A DNA stretch of 64,000 bases from Roseihalotalea indica (GTDB lineage Bacteria > Bacteroidota > Bacteroidia > Cytophagales > Cyclobacteriaceae). Below are positions 53,191-61,322 of this stretch, one piece after another (positions within the stretch are counted from its first letter, which is position 1; each line of letters opens with the position of its first letter). The DNA is taken from NCBI RefSeq assembly GCF_022458895.1, contig NZ_JAINFL010000003.1, positions 186,001 through 250,000 on the forward strand. Reading direction: 5' to 3'. A model generated the notes under the pieces. It had not been told where the DNA came from and searched no databases. It saw only the letters and a list, made by a program, of their open reading frames with translations. Made by a program: the position numbers and the translations under genes.

Positions 53191-53271
53191 CCCCGACCTT
53201 ACAAATTTACCTATTATCCCATTTTATTGTATTATAATTGTTTTTTATGGTATAATTAAAAGAAGAAGTGT

Positions 53272-53916
53272 ATGGCAAACAGTATTGGAGAAGTGTTGCA
53301 ATGGGCTCATACCCTGGTTCACAATGCCAAAAATCATTCGGGTATTCAGGTACAACTGGATACGCTGGGTTTCAAACCAGAGCATATCACCACAGGTGAG
53401 ACCTTATTGTTGAAGACCCAAAATCTGGAACAGGAGCAGCGCAGCTATTATGAGAAGAAGCTGGCTGCTACCGATGCGCTGGCTGATCATCTAGCCGAGC
53501 TAAGGACGCAATATCGCGAACATGCTACGTTGGCCAAACTGGCCTTTGCTGATCAGCGCCCATTGCGCAAATCGCTTGGTCTGGACCGCTACCAGCCTCG
53601 CCGACGTAGCGAGTGGATCAAGATGGTAACCGGATTTTATCAGGAACTGGTGAGGAATCCTAAGCCAATGGCTAAGTACGGAGTGCCTAAAGCCAAGCTG
53701 GAGCAGATGTTAGCTTCCGCTCAGAGTGCAATGGTATTGCTTATTGAGCAACAGCAGGCTAAAGGCGATGCCCAGCGGGCTACTCAACACAAGCAGCAGT
53801 CTCTACAGGAGCTTAAGCAGTGGTGCCGCAATTTTCAGCGGATAGCTGAAGTCGCCCTTCAGGATGACCCGCAGCTGCTGGAAGTACTAGGAAAAACCGT
53901 GCCTTCGGGCCGGTAA
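53272..53916 (+). CDS. All-helical protein of unknown function
   Basis: This is a 214-residue protein predicted to be helical throughout: MANSIGEVLQWAHTLVHNAKNH, LLKTQNLEQEQRSYYEKKLAATDALADHLAELRTQYREHATLAKLAF, LRKSLGLDRYQPRRRSEWIKMVTGFYQEL, and a C-terminal LQELKQWCRNFQRIAEVALQDDPQLLEVLG. It has no signal peptide, membrane helix or catalytic motif that I recognise. Codon use and base composition are like the core genome, unlike the HNH gene. It sits directly after the 41-42 bp array. An A-rich ribosome binding site (aaaagaagaag) precedes the ATG. Confidence 0.75.
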   Translation: MANSIGEVLQWAHTLVHNAKNHSGIQVQLDTLGFKPEHITTGETLLLKTQNLEQEQRSYYEKKLAATDALADHLAELRTQYREHATLAKLAFADQRPLRKSLGLDRYQPRRRSEWIKMVTGFYQELVRNPKPMAKYGVPKAKLEQMLASAQSAMVLLIEQQQAKGDAQRATQHKQQSLQELKQWCRNFQRIAEVALQDDPQLLEVLGKTVPSGR

Positions 53917-53924
53917 TAATCATA

Positions 53925-53958
53925 AAGGCAGCTTTAATCTTAAAGATGGGGCTGCCTT
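53925..53958 (+). terminator. Possible terminator after the helical-protein gene
   Basis: An 8-bp stem aaggcagc / gctgcctt, with an inner ctttaa-tc-ttaaag hairpin in the loop, follows the stop by ~10 bases. No long T-run follows, so termination strength is doubtful. Confidence 0.5.
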
Positions 53959-54016
53959 CTGTATTCTAAAATAATAAACCTTTAATATATAGTAATAAAC
54001 CGCAAAACAGGCAGAA

Positions 54017-54247
54017 ATGAAGAAGTACGTATTACCTATTGCTGTGCTCGCTATGGTTGGTTTAGGTACCGGTTGTGGTGACAAAACAGCATCTCATCAG
54101 GCAGAAGAGACGCCAGCTAAACCGGCTGCCACCATTGAAGCGCAGGAAGTATCGGAAGATGCCTCGGCCCCCAGTGAAGTGGAAAAAGCCCGGCAGAGTA
54201 TAGAGGAATCGTCAGAGGAAGTAGATCAATTATTAAATCAATTATAG
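54017..54247 (+). CDS. Small acidic lipoprotein
   Basis: This is a 76-residue lipoprotein; the signal ends GLGTGC (Cys20). The mature part is acidic and low-complexity (EETPAKPAATIEAQEVSEDASAPSEVEKARQSIEESSEEVDQLLNQL) with a short C-terminal helix. It has no known family that I recognise. It ends 2 bases before the next gene, so the two form an operon. Confidence 0.75.
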   Translation: MKKYVLPIAVLAMVGLGTGCGDKTASHQAEETPAKPAATIEAQEVSEDASAPSEVEKARQSIEESSEEVDQLLNQL

Positions 54248-54249
54248 TC

Positions 54250-54897
54250 ATGAGAAGAATTGGGTTGAAGTGGGTAAATAGTTGGCTATTAGCCGTGTGT
54301 ATGGGGTGCCTTTTATACGGAGGTGCTTTTGCCCAGCAGGGCAATCCCGGAAAAGGGAAGGGTAAAGGAAAAGCTAAGGCTGAGCAGGTAGAGGCCGATG
54401 ATGAGGATGGTGAAGATAATGATATAAGTAAGGAAAAAGACAAGGGCAAGAAGAAGCAGGCGATGGCCGACGCCTCTAAGGGGCAGGGAAAAGGAAAAGC
54501 TCATGCCAAAGGTAAAGACAAAACCCATGAGGATGACTCAGACGAAGGCGATGAGCATATGAAAGAGAAGAAGGGCCATGCCTATGGCAAAAATAAAGAT
54601 GGTCTGGAAGGAAAAGAGTTCGGACAGGAGCGGGCCCGGCAGGCCAAACTAAAGCAGGAGAAAGATCAGAAGGAGCTGGACGAAGCCATTGTAGAGGGTG
54701 AAACCAAAGTGAAGGAAGCCAAAGAAAAGATCAAGAAATCTAAAGAAAAGCTGGAAAAGGATAAGAAGAGCGGTACCGTATCTGAGGAGGAGTATCAAAA
54801 GAAGAAGGAAACCATTGAAAAAGCCGAGAAGGCCGTAAAGCAACTAGAAGAAAAAGTGAAGCGCGGGAAGGAAACCGCTCCAAAGGAAAGTCTTTAA
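54250..54897 (+). CDS. Exported Lys/Gly-rich, coiled-coil protein
   Basis: This is a 215-residue exported protein (signal ends GGAFAQQ). The first half of the mature chain is Gly-Lys repeats mixed with acidic runs (PGKGKGKGKAKAEQVEADDEDGEDND, KGQGKGKAHAKGKDK); the second half is a charged coiled coil (AIVEGETKVKEAKEKIKKSKEKLEKDKKSGTVSEEEYQKKKETIEKAEKAVKQLEEK). A structural, polyanion-binding or metal-binding envelope role is possible, but nothing shows which. It is co-transcribed with the preceding lipoprotein and is followed by a strong terminator. Confidence 0.8.
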   Translation: MRRIGLKWVNSWLLAVCMGCLLYGGAFAQQGNPGKGKGKGKAKAEQVEADDEDGEDNDISKEKDKGKKKQAMADASKGQGKGKAHAKGKDKTHEDDSDEGDEHMKEKKGHAYGKNKDGLEGKEFGQERARQAKLKQEKDQKELDEAIVEGETKVKEAKEKIKKSKEKLEKDKKSGTVSEEEYQKKKETIEKAEKAVKQLEEKVKRGKETAPKESL

Positions 54898-54921
54898 ATG
54901 ATTAACGCTCTATAGTAAACT

Positions 54922-54952
54922 CAAAGCTCTCAACGGGGCTTTGGGTTTTTTT
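54922..54952 (+). terminator. Intrinsic terminator after the Lys/Gly-rich protein gene
   Basis: A 9-bp stem caaagctct / ggggctttg (with G-T pairs) around loop caac is followed by gg and a run of seven T. It lies 25 bases after the stop codon. Confidence 0.85.
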
Positions 54953-55059
54953 AAGAGCTCTGATGGGAGCTTATGATTTGCAGAGAGTTTTATCTAATAC
55001 CTTATCTTCAACTCTTCTGTGAAGCTTAACTATGTTATGTCTAAAGTTTAAATGAACAA

Positions 55060-55713
55060 ATGGAAGAAGTCCGAGACAATATTCAATACGAGGAATCCAG
55101 CGTAAATGAAAGTAATCTATTTATCAGTATTTGGACAAAACCCACCCAAACACTGGCATATATCCTTAAGCACTGCCCTGAAAAGTATGTGATGCCCTTG
55201 CTAATACTAGGAGGTATTGTAAGAGCTATCGGAAGAGCAACTATGAAGGATATGGGAGATAAGATGCCGACAATAGGTGTCTTGGCCATGGCCATAATTT
55301 TTGGTGGGGCCTTAGGTTGGATAACGTATTATATTTATGCCTGGGGGATGAGTGCGACGGGCAAATGGCTTAAGGGAAACGCCGAACCTTCAGAATTCAG
55401 GACCATTATCGCCTGGGCTTTAGTTCCTACAGTTTGCTCGCTTATTTTATTGGTTCCTGAGCTGATGATATTCGGTGATGATTTATTTAGGAGCCAAATT
55501 TCAAACACCTCAACCTTTTACAGTATCATGTGGTCTGTTTTTGGTGTACTAGAAATAATACTAGGCATCTGGACTATGGTTATACTAATAAAAGGCATTT
55601 CGCTGATTCAGAAATTTAATACAGGTAAATCAGTTCTAAATATGATACTGCCAGGTCTTGTCATTATTATTCCTCTTATCATCATTGGACTATTAATTAG
55701 ATCAGTAGGTTGA
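55060..55713 (+). CDS. Yip1-like multi-pass membrane protein
   Basis: This is a 217-residue protein with about five membrane helices (about 45-65, 75-105, 120-145, 160-190, 195-215) preceded by an acidic N-terminus. The pattern SIWTKPTQTLAYILKHCPEKYVMPLLILGGIVRAIGRA and GWITYYIYAWGMSATGKWLKGNAEPSEFRTIIAWALVPTV is typical of bacterial Yip1-domain proteins. Their function in bacteria is unknown. It is a single gene between the terminator at 54922 and palindrome copy 3. Confidence 0.8.
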   Translation: MEEVRDNIQYEESSVNESNLFISIWTKPTQTLAYILKHCPEKYVMPLLILGGIVRAIGRATMKDMGDKMPTIGVLAMAIIFGGALGWITYYIYAWGMSATGKWLKGNAEPSEFRTIIAWALVPTVCSLILLVPELMIFGDDLFRSQISNTSTFYSIMWSVFGVLEIILGIWTMVILIKGISLIQKFNTGKSVLNMILPGLVIIIPLIIIGLLIRSVG

Positions 55714-55833
55714 GTTATCTCTTTTATTGTACAGTCAACAACAGAAGCCAACTACGTTGTCTAGAATGTAGTGGCTCAGTATCAAAATGAGGTACTCAGA
55801 ACACAAATTAGCAACCGAAAACAATTGGGTTTC

Positions 55834-55871
55834 CAGAGTTCTCTTCGAGCGGCCGGCGCCCGGTAACTCTG
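55834..55871. repeat. CAGAGTT palindrome, copy 3, with GC-rich insertion
   Basis: Copy 3 shares cagagttctcttcgag and taactctgag with copy 1 but carries an extra 14 bases (55850-55863: cggccggcgcccgg) exactly between the two halves. The insertion is pure G/C in A/T-rich surroundings and can form its own ccgg-cgc-ccgg hairpin. The copy lies 14 bases before the ATG at 55885 and overlaps the expected ribosome-binding region (gaggaggga). Confidence 0.8.
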
Positions 55872-55884
55872 AGGAGGGAAAAAT

Positions 55885-56619
55885 ATGAAAAAATTGTATA
55901 CCGAAAAACAGACAGTATTAGCAACTTTTTTAGGTGGGCCCGTTCCTGCTGGTATTTTAATGTATAAAAACTTTATCAGATTTGGGAAAGAAAAGCAGGC
56001 ATATATCACCATCGCATTAACCCTCATCTTCACTATAAGTTTTGGCTTCGTTATTTTGACATTGCCCGATGAAATACTAGAGAAACTTCCTTCGCCGCTG
56101 ATCACAAGTTTTTATGGGTTAATTGCAGCTATTCTTTACAAGAGGTTTTTAGCCAAAGAAGTAAAAACAGCAATAGGAGATGGCGCTCAAAGAGCTTCAA
56201 ACTGGAGCGTAGCAGGATTTACCATTTTAGGCTTAGCTATCAACCTGCTGATCATCTTTGGTATTGCTTATTCAAAACCACCATTTTCCGGTGAGAAATT
56301 AGTAGTTGGTAGCTCGAAGCACGAAATCTATTACAATACGACTACAATAAGCGAAGCCGAAGCACAAAAACTGGGTGACGAACTGATTGCATTAGGAGTG
56401 TTTACTGATGAAGTACCACAAACGGTTTACCTGGGTTCAAGCGGCGAACGTTATGCCTTAACTATACCTGTACAGCTGAATTCAATAGAAGACGCTGAGC
56501 TTGCCACTGAAATGAAGGCATTGACCTGGAGTTTGGAAGATGCATTTGGTAAGCCATTTACAATCACTCTGGAAAGCTATAATCTGACTGGAAAGCGAAC
56601 TGTAAAGAGTATAGAATAA
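55885..56619 (+). CDS. Unknown membrane protein, palindrome-flanked
   Basis: This is a 244-residue protein with three to four membrane helices: LATFLGGPVPAGILMYKNFIRFG, YITIALTLIFTISFGFVILTLP, a weaker SPLITSFYGLIAAILYKRF, and GFTILGLAINLLIIFGIAY. A ~110-residue soluble C-terminal domain follows (KHEIYYNTTTISEAEAQKLGDELIALGVFTDEVPQTVYLGSSGERYAL). I do not recognise the family. Palindrome copies 3 and 4 lie 14 bases before and 44 bases after the gene, the same arrangement as around the HNH gene. The gene is A/T-rich like the HNH gene. Confidence 0.72.
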   Translation: MKKLYTEKQTVLATFLGGPVPAGILMYKNFIRFGKEKQAYITIALTLIFTISFGFVILTLPDEILEKLPSPLITSFYGLIAAILYKRFLAKEVKTAIGDGAQRASNWSVAGFTILGLAINLLIIFGIAYSKPPFSGEKLVVGSSKHEIYYNTTTISEAEAQKLGDELIALGVFTDEVPQTVYLGSSGERYALTIPVQLNSIEDAELATEMKALTWSLEDAFGKPFTITLESYNLTGKRTVKSIE

Positions 56620-56662
56620 AGCAAGCTGTCAGATTGCTTTCAACCTATAATAGATCTAATCC

Positions 56663-56694
56663 CCCTCAGAGTTACCTGTAAGGAACTCTGAGGG
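56663..56694. repeat. CCCTCAGAGTT palindrome, copy 4
   Basis: A perfect 11-bp outer stem ccctcagagtt / aactctgaggg encloses an inner stem cct-gta-agg. The outer stem is conserved with copies 1-3, while the inner stem differs on both sides yet stays paired. It lies 44 bases after the unknown membrane protein gene. Confidence 0.85.
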
Positions 56695-56770
56695 AGAGGA
56701 AACTCCACTCAACCCTTTCCCATTACAGATTATCACCGTACTTTGCCTGTTTAGAAACAAGCACTACACC

Positions 56771-58039
56771 ATGGCATTACGGCTGATCTTTAGCGTTCTA
56801 TTTCTTACCGTCACCACTCTTCACGCCCAGGATACCCTCTTCATCCTTCAACCCGACCGTGTCTTCGATGGGGAGTCGGTCCATACCAACTGGACGGTAG
56901 CCATACAGGGTGAACGTATTGTAGCGGCGGGAGAAGGGCTGACTCTGGATACTACTCAAGCCGTTGTGCAACGTATAGATGCCTCCGGGAAGACCCTGAT
57001 GCCAGGGCTGATCGATGCCCATACCCACGTGCTGCTGCACCCCTATAACGAAACATCCTGGAACGATCAGGTGCTGGTAGAGTCCTGGGCAGAACGAACC
57101 GCTCGGGCGACCGTACATGCCCGAAAAACCCTGTTGGCCGGGTTTACCACCATCCGCGATCTGGGCACGGAAGGAGCAGGATATACCGATGTAGGTATTA
57201 AAGAAGCTATCGCAAAAGGTGTAATTCCCGGTCCCCGCATGCTGGTGGCTACCCGAGCTATTGTGGCCACCGGTAGTTATGGCCCCAAAGGGTTTGCCGA
57301 GCATGTGGAAGTCCCATTGGGTGCTGAACCGGCGGATGGAACCAATCTGGTCAGTGTGGTCCGCAACCAGATTGGCAAAGGGGCTGATCTGATCAAAGTC
57401 TACGCCGACTATCGTTGGGGCCTGAATGGCGAGGCCATGCCCAGCTTTTCGGAAGATGAACTACGGTTAATTGTAGAGACAGCTAAAAGCAGTGGCCGAC
57501 CGGTGGTGGCCCATGCCAGTACGGCGGAAGGTATACGTAGGGCCACGATGGCCGGAGTGGCTACCATTGAGCACGGGGACGGCGGTACGCCCGAAGTATT
57601 TGCGCTGATGGCCAAGAAAGGAGTGGCCTTATGCCCCACCTTAGCCGCCGGAGACGCTATCATGCAGTACCGCGGCTGGCAGAAGGGAAGTGATCCGGAG
57701 CCGGAGCGTATTCAACAAAAGCGGCAGAGCTTTCAGCAGGCATTACAGGCCGGAGTCAAACTCTGTGCTGGAGGCGATACAGGCGTATTCACTCACGGTG
57801 ATAATGCCCGCGAGCTTATCATGATGGCTGATTACGGGATGGAGAACCTGGATGTTCTACGAGCGGCTACCTCCGTCAATGCCGATGTACTGGGCATCGC
57901 TGCGCGCGTAGGCCGCATCCGCCCGGGACTGCTGGCCGACATGATATTGGTAGAGGGCAATCCACAGGAGAGTCTTCAAGCCCTCTACCAGGTACATTGG
58001 GTGATGAAAGGCGGGAAGTCTTACACTACCGCATACTAA
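56771..58039 (+). CDS. Exported amidohydrolase family protein
   Basis: This is a 422-residue metal-dependent hydrolase with a signal peptide (ends TLHAQ). It is of the imidazolonepropionase-like/Xaa-Pro dipeptidase type: LMPGLIDAHTHVLLHPYNE (metal ligands), GADLIKVYADYRWG (bridging Lys), RPVVAHASTAEG and TIEHGDGG (His ligands), LCAGGDTGVFTHGDNARELIMM (catalytic Asp), ending GRIRPGLLADMILVEGNP. Exported members cleave dipeptides or other cyclic/linear amides. The substrate is unknown. The 3' end overlaps the convergent esterase gene by 14 bases. Confidence 0.92.
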   Translation: MALRLIFSVLFLTVTTLHAQDTLFILQPDRVFDGESVHTNWTVAIQGERIVAAGEGLTLDTTQAVVQRIDASGKTLMPGLIDAHTHVLLHPYNETSWNDQVLVESWAERTARATVHARKTLLAGFTTIRDLGTEGAGYTDVGIKEAIAKGVIPGPRMLVATRAIVATGSYGPKGFAEHVEVPLGAEPADGTNLVSVVRNQIGKGADLIKVYADYRWGLNGEAMPSFSEDELRLIVETAKSSGRPVVAHASTAEGIRRATMAGVATIEHGDGGTPEVFALMAKKGVALCPTLAAGDAIMQYRGWQKGSDPEPERIQQKRQSFQQALQAGVKLCAGGDTGVFTHGDNARELIMMADYGMENLDVLRAATSVNADVLGIAARVGRIRPGLLADMILVEGNPQESLQALYQVHWVMKGGKSYTTAY

Positions 58040-59996
58040 ATTCATTTCCCTCAGTGATACCTTTCCAATCATCGGACCGGAAGGGAGGGGCAGGCAAACC
58101 ATCTTCATTGTACAGATTTGCCTGATCGGGATTATTCGCCCAGGCATAGCGTACCGCTACAGGTTTGTCTACGGCATCGCTATACACCGTAATCTCATTT
58201 TCACCCGTTATCTCCGCCTTGGCCCAATGAAATTTCTGGTCGCTTCCGGCTAGTATAAAACCTTTCAGGTAGCCGTACTTATCTTTTACCATTAATCCGC
58301 TACCTACGTTGTCAAACGAGACAATCATTTTACTGCCTTCCGTACGAGCTGACTGGAAGGTTGGGCCTGAGGCTAGAACATCATCATCGTAGGCAATATT
58401 GCGCATCGCCAGGGCCAGCCGCTTACCCACATCCTGCTTATTTTGGGGGTGAATGTTACCGGCTTCTCCAATGTCGATGATGGTAGCCATGCCTACTTTC
58501 GGTAATTTTAAGGCTTGCATTTGAGCTTCGCGCAGTTCAGCCCAGTTACTGGCTTCAGGAGTGTCTACCGGTGCCAGATAATTGGCTATCTGCACGAAGG
58601 CAAAAGGCACTTCGCTGCCCCAGTCTTTCCTCCACTGCTGGATCATGGCCGGAAAAAGGTTGCCATATTCTTTAGCGCGGCCGGAGTTGCTTTCACCCTG
58701 ATACCAGATCATCCCCTTAAGTCCGGCGGGTACCAGTGGGGCAATCATAGCATTGTAGAGGGTAGCAGGGTAATGATGCAGCGGGGTAGGAAGAGCGCCC
58801 CGGCCCATGCCTACCTTATAGTGCCACTCCCCAGCCAACGACATGCGGTCAGACTGGTGCAGCATAGGGCTGAGGTATAGGTAGTCGACGGGCGATAGAA
58901 ATCCGCCATTGCCTTCCGGGTCAATCACGCGGATGGTCAGAGTGTTTTGGCCCGCCTGTAAAGCAGAAGCCGGAACTTTATACCGTCGGTAGCGATCCTT
59001 TCCTTCAGTTTCTCCTACTTTGGTGCCGTTAATCCACACTTCGTTGTCGTCATTAATATATCCCAGGTTCAGCATCAGGTCCTGACCTTCCCAGTTGGAT
59101 GGGATTTCCACAGTTTTCTTAAACCAGGCAGCTCCTTGGTGGCGAGAGAGCGGCGATTCCCGGAAGGAAGAAGGGAGTAACAGGGTGGGCCAATCTTGAG
59201 AATTGTAGTTAGCCGCAAACCATTTTTCCTGCAAACCGGGGTCATCATCATAACCCTGTTGCAGAAATTCCTGCACATGCTGGTGATAGGTTTCTCGCAC
59301 CTTATTCATCGTATTGCCTTCGGCCTGTAGGTTTTTAACCGTTTCATCCAGGGAAGGAAAAGTGCTCAGGGCTTCGGCACTCATCCAGGACTCTACCGGG
59401 GTGCCGCCCCAGTTGGAGCTTATTAGTCCGATAGGTACGTCGTACTGTTCTCTTAGTTGTTTGGCAAAGAAATAGGCTACAGCGGAGAAATTCCGCACAT
59501 TCTGTTCGTTAGAAACTTTCCATTCAGTGGGTAGAATATCCTCTTGCGGGTGCAAAGCCTGATCGTGCTTTACTTTAATGAGGCGAAGCTGAGGGTCATC
59601 GGCAGTTAGAGCGATTTTGTCGGCCACAAAAAGCTGACTTACTCGCCATTCCATATTGGATTGACCGCCACAGAGAAAGACATCGCCAATCAGAACATCA
59701 TCCAGCGTTTCGGTACCGCTTTTACTTTGGATGTTAATGGTATAGGGGCCACCCGCCTGGGTTGCCGGAAGTTCAGTTTTCCATTGCCCGGCGTTATCGG
59801 CTTTGGCAGTGTAGCTTTTATTGTTAAAAGTGATTTGTATTTTCTCTTTCGGAGCGGCCTTTCCCCAGATAGGAATCGGCTGATCACGCTGGAGAACCAT
59901 GTGATCGGAAAAGAGTTGGGGAAGTGTGATTTGAGCGGTGACAGAGAAAGAAAGACTGATTCCTAAACATAGGAGGAGGCAAGTACTGCGGATCAT
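58026..59996 (-). CDS. Exported sialate O-acetylesterase
   Basis: The ATG at 59996 gives a signal peptide (MIRSTCLLLCLGISLSFSVTAQ); an upstream ATG at 60053 adds 19 residues and is unlikely. The ~656-residue protein has the family layout: LPQLFSDHMVLQRDQPIPIWG, the nucleophile motif CGGQSNMEW, SSNWGGTPVESWM, an inserted beta-sandwich domain (GAAWFKKTVEIPSNWEGQDLMLNLGYINDDNEVWINGTKVGETEG) and GMIWYQGESN with the late WAELREAQ and GNIHPQNKQDVGKRLA. It removes O-acetyl groups from sialic acid or, in Bacteroidota, often from plant or algal glycans. No other glycan enzyme is adjacent. Confidence 0.93.
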   Translation of the reverse strand: MIRSTCLLLCLGISLSFSVTAQITLPQLFSDHMVLQRDQPIPIWGKAAPKEKIQITFNNKSYTAKADNAGQWKTELPATQAGGPYTINIQSKSGTETLDDVLIGDVFLCGGQSNMEWRVSQLFVADKIALTADDPQLRLIKVKHDQALHPQEDILPTEWKVSNEQNVRNFSAVAYFFAKQLREQYDVPIGLISSNWGGTPVESWMSAEALSTFPSLDETVKNLQAEGNTMNKVRETYHQHVQEFLQQGYDDDPGLQEKWFAANYNSQDWPTLLLPSSFRESPLSRHQGAAWFKKTVEIPSNWEGQDLMLNLGYINDDNEVWINGTKVGETEGKDRYRRYKVPASALQAGQNTLTIRVIDPEGNGGFLSPVDYLYLSPMLHQSDRMSLAGEWHYKVGMGRGALPTPLHHYPATLYNAMIAPLVPAGLKGMIWYQGESNSGRAKEYGNLFPAMIQQWRKDWGSEVPFAFVQIANYLAPVDTPEASNWAELREAQMQALKLPKVGMATIIDIGEAGNIHPQNKQDVGKRLALAMRNIAYDDDVLASGPTFQSARTEGSKMIVSFDNVGSGLMVKDKYGYLKGFILAGSDQKFHWAKAEITGENEITVYSDAVDKPVAVRYAWANNPDQANLYNEDGLPAPPFRSDDWKGITEGNEFSMR

Positions 59997-60120
59997 GGTG
60001 TAGTGATTGGTTGTTGAAAGGCCAAAAATTAGGGCTCTTTTTCGTATTTTCAAAAATTTGGTGCAACATGAAAATGCTGAGCATACGTAAATTTTTTTAA
60101 CTTACCCCAAACTTTTTACC

Positions 60121-61161
60121 ATGGCCAACTCTGACGAAGCCTTAGAAAACTACCTGAAAAAACTGATGGAGATTCAGTACGGTACCCGTGACGAGCAACA
60201 TTTTACCGAAGAAGACCTGAAAAACATTGCCCTCGATGCCGGACTTACTGAATCGGCATGGCAGGAATCACAGCAGCGGGCCAAACAGCATCTGCAACGG
60301 GGCACTGCCTATCTGAATGCCCAGAACTATGATGATGCCGCCAATGAACTGGAGAGCGCGGCCTCCCTGATGCCTCATGATGCCGAAGCTAACTATCTGG
60401 CTGCCAAAGCTTTTCTGTTTCGTGGTAATCGTTATAACCGCAGTAGTGACTTTGACCGTTCCGAATACTATATTAACCGTACGCTGAACATTACCCCGGC
60501 GCATACGGGAGTGATGCAATTAAAGACTGAACTGAATAACAAACGCCGTGTGCTAAGTAATGAAACCGAGCGGAAAAGCCGTACCAATCAACTGACCAAG
60601 TGGGGTATTATTATCGGGGTAGCTATTGTACTGATTGCCGGCTACTTCAATATTTACAATGGTATGGTGGGGCTGGAAGAGGATGTAAACAGTGCCTGGG
60701 CGCAGGTAGAAAATCAATACCAGCGCCGGGCCGACCTTATTCCTAATTTGGTAGAAACTGTGCAGGGAGCAGCTAATTACGAACGGGAAACCCTGCGAGA
60801 GGTAGTAGAGGCCCGAGCAGCGGCTACTTCCGTTCAGATTGGAGTGGATGACTTAGAGGATGCCGGAAAGCTGGCCGAGTACGCTCAGGCTCAGGAAAAT
60901 TTAGGCAGTTCTCTTAGCCGCCTGATTGCCGTAGCCGAAGACTATCCTGACCTGAGGGCTACTGAAAACTTCCGTGACCTTCAGAGCCAGTTGGAAGGAA
61001 CAGAAAACCGTATTTCTACCGAGCGCCGCCGGTTCAATGAAGCTGTGCAATCGTATAATGCTAAGGCTCGCCGCTTTCCCAATAATCTACTGGGCTTCGA
61101 CACTAAAGAATACTTCGAGGCTGACCCGCAGAGTGCTGAGCCACCGAAGGTAAGTTTTTAG
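60121..61161 (+). CDS. LemA family protein with N-terminal TPR extension
   Basis: This is a 346-residue protein. The C-terminal half is a LemA domain: a membrane helix (WGIIIGVAIVLIAGYFNIYNGMV, about 161-183) followed by EEDVNSAWAQVENQYQRRADLIPNLVETVQGAANYERETLREVVEARA and RRFNEAVQSYNAKARRFPNNLLG. Unlike ordinary LemA proteins (~185 residues) it carries ~150 N-terminal residues with an acidic helix and TPR-like repeats (AKQHLQRGTAYLNAQNYDDAANELESAASLMPHDAEANYLAAKAFL). LemA proteins frequently pair with TPM-domain proteins, as here. Function is unknown; an envelope role is suspected. Confidence 0.92.
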   Translation: MANSDEALENYLKKLMEIQYGTRDEQHFTEEDLKNIALDAGLTESAWQESQQRAKQHLQRGTAYLNAQNYDDAANELESAASLMPHDAEANYLAAKAFLFRGNRYNRSSDFDRSEYYINRTLNITPAHTGVMQLKTELNNKRRVLSNETERKSRTNQLTKWGIIIGVAIVLIAGYFNIYNGMVGLEEDVNSAWAQVENQYQRRADLIPNLVETVQGAANYERETLREVVEARAAATSVQIGVDDLEDAGKLAEYAQAQENLGSSLSRLIAVAEDYPDLRATENFRDLQSQLEGTENRISTERRRFNEAVQSYNAKARRFPNNLLGFDTKEYFEADPQSAEPPKVSF

Positions 61162-61322
61162 CTTTAATGAAGAGATGAATAAGCAATGATTTGAAGAAGC
61201 GAATGACTGAAGAAAAGGGCTGTTGGAGGCGGTAGCTTGGGTATCTGAACATAATAAAATGGGCCTCTTTCAAATAGTCAACAATTTAACAATCGAACGA
61301 TTGAACCAACAACATTCAATTT
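61162..61322. repeat. Short-period intergenic repeat patches
   Basis: The first part (61164-61215) resembles the ATGA-rich patches seen near 1.5 and 32.5 kb. The last part (about 61270-61320) is rich in AACAATTT and ATTGAAC, the reverse complement of the AATTG-rich patch at the window start. No gene is visible. Confidence 0.4.

Larger units (their letters stand above)
52773..53271. other. Repeat-dominated gap: palindrome copy 2 and degenerate 41-42 bp array
   Basis: There is no convincing gene in this 499-base gap; short open frames across it are repeat artefacts. It holds palindrome copy 2 (52823-52850), a partial related patch at about 52795-52822, and the tandem array 52878-53190. The last ~70 bases before the next ATG are very A/T-rich and probably contain its promoter. 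Confidence 0.6.

Noticed and set aside
53072..53413. Plus-strand open frame across the tandem array (113 codons)
   Set aside because: It overlaps the start of the helical-protein gene in another frame and its first part is translated repeat DNA.
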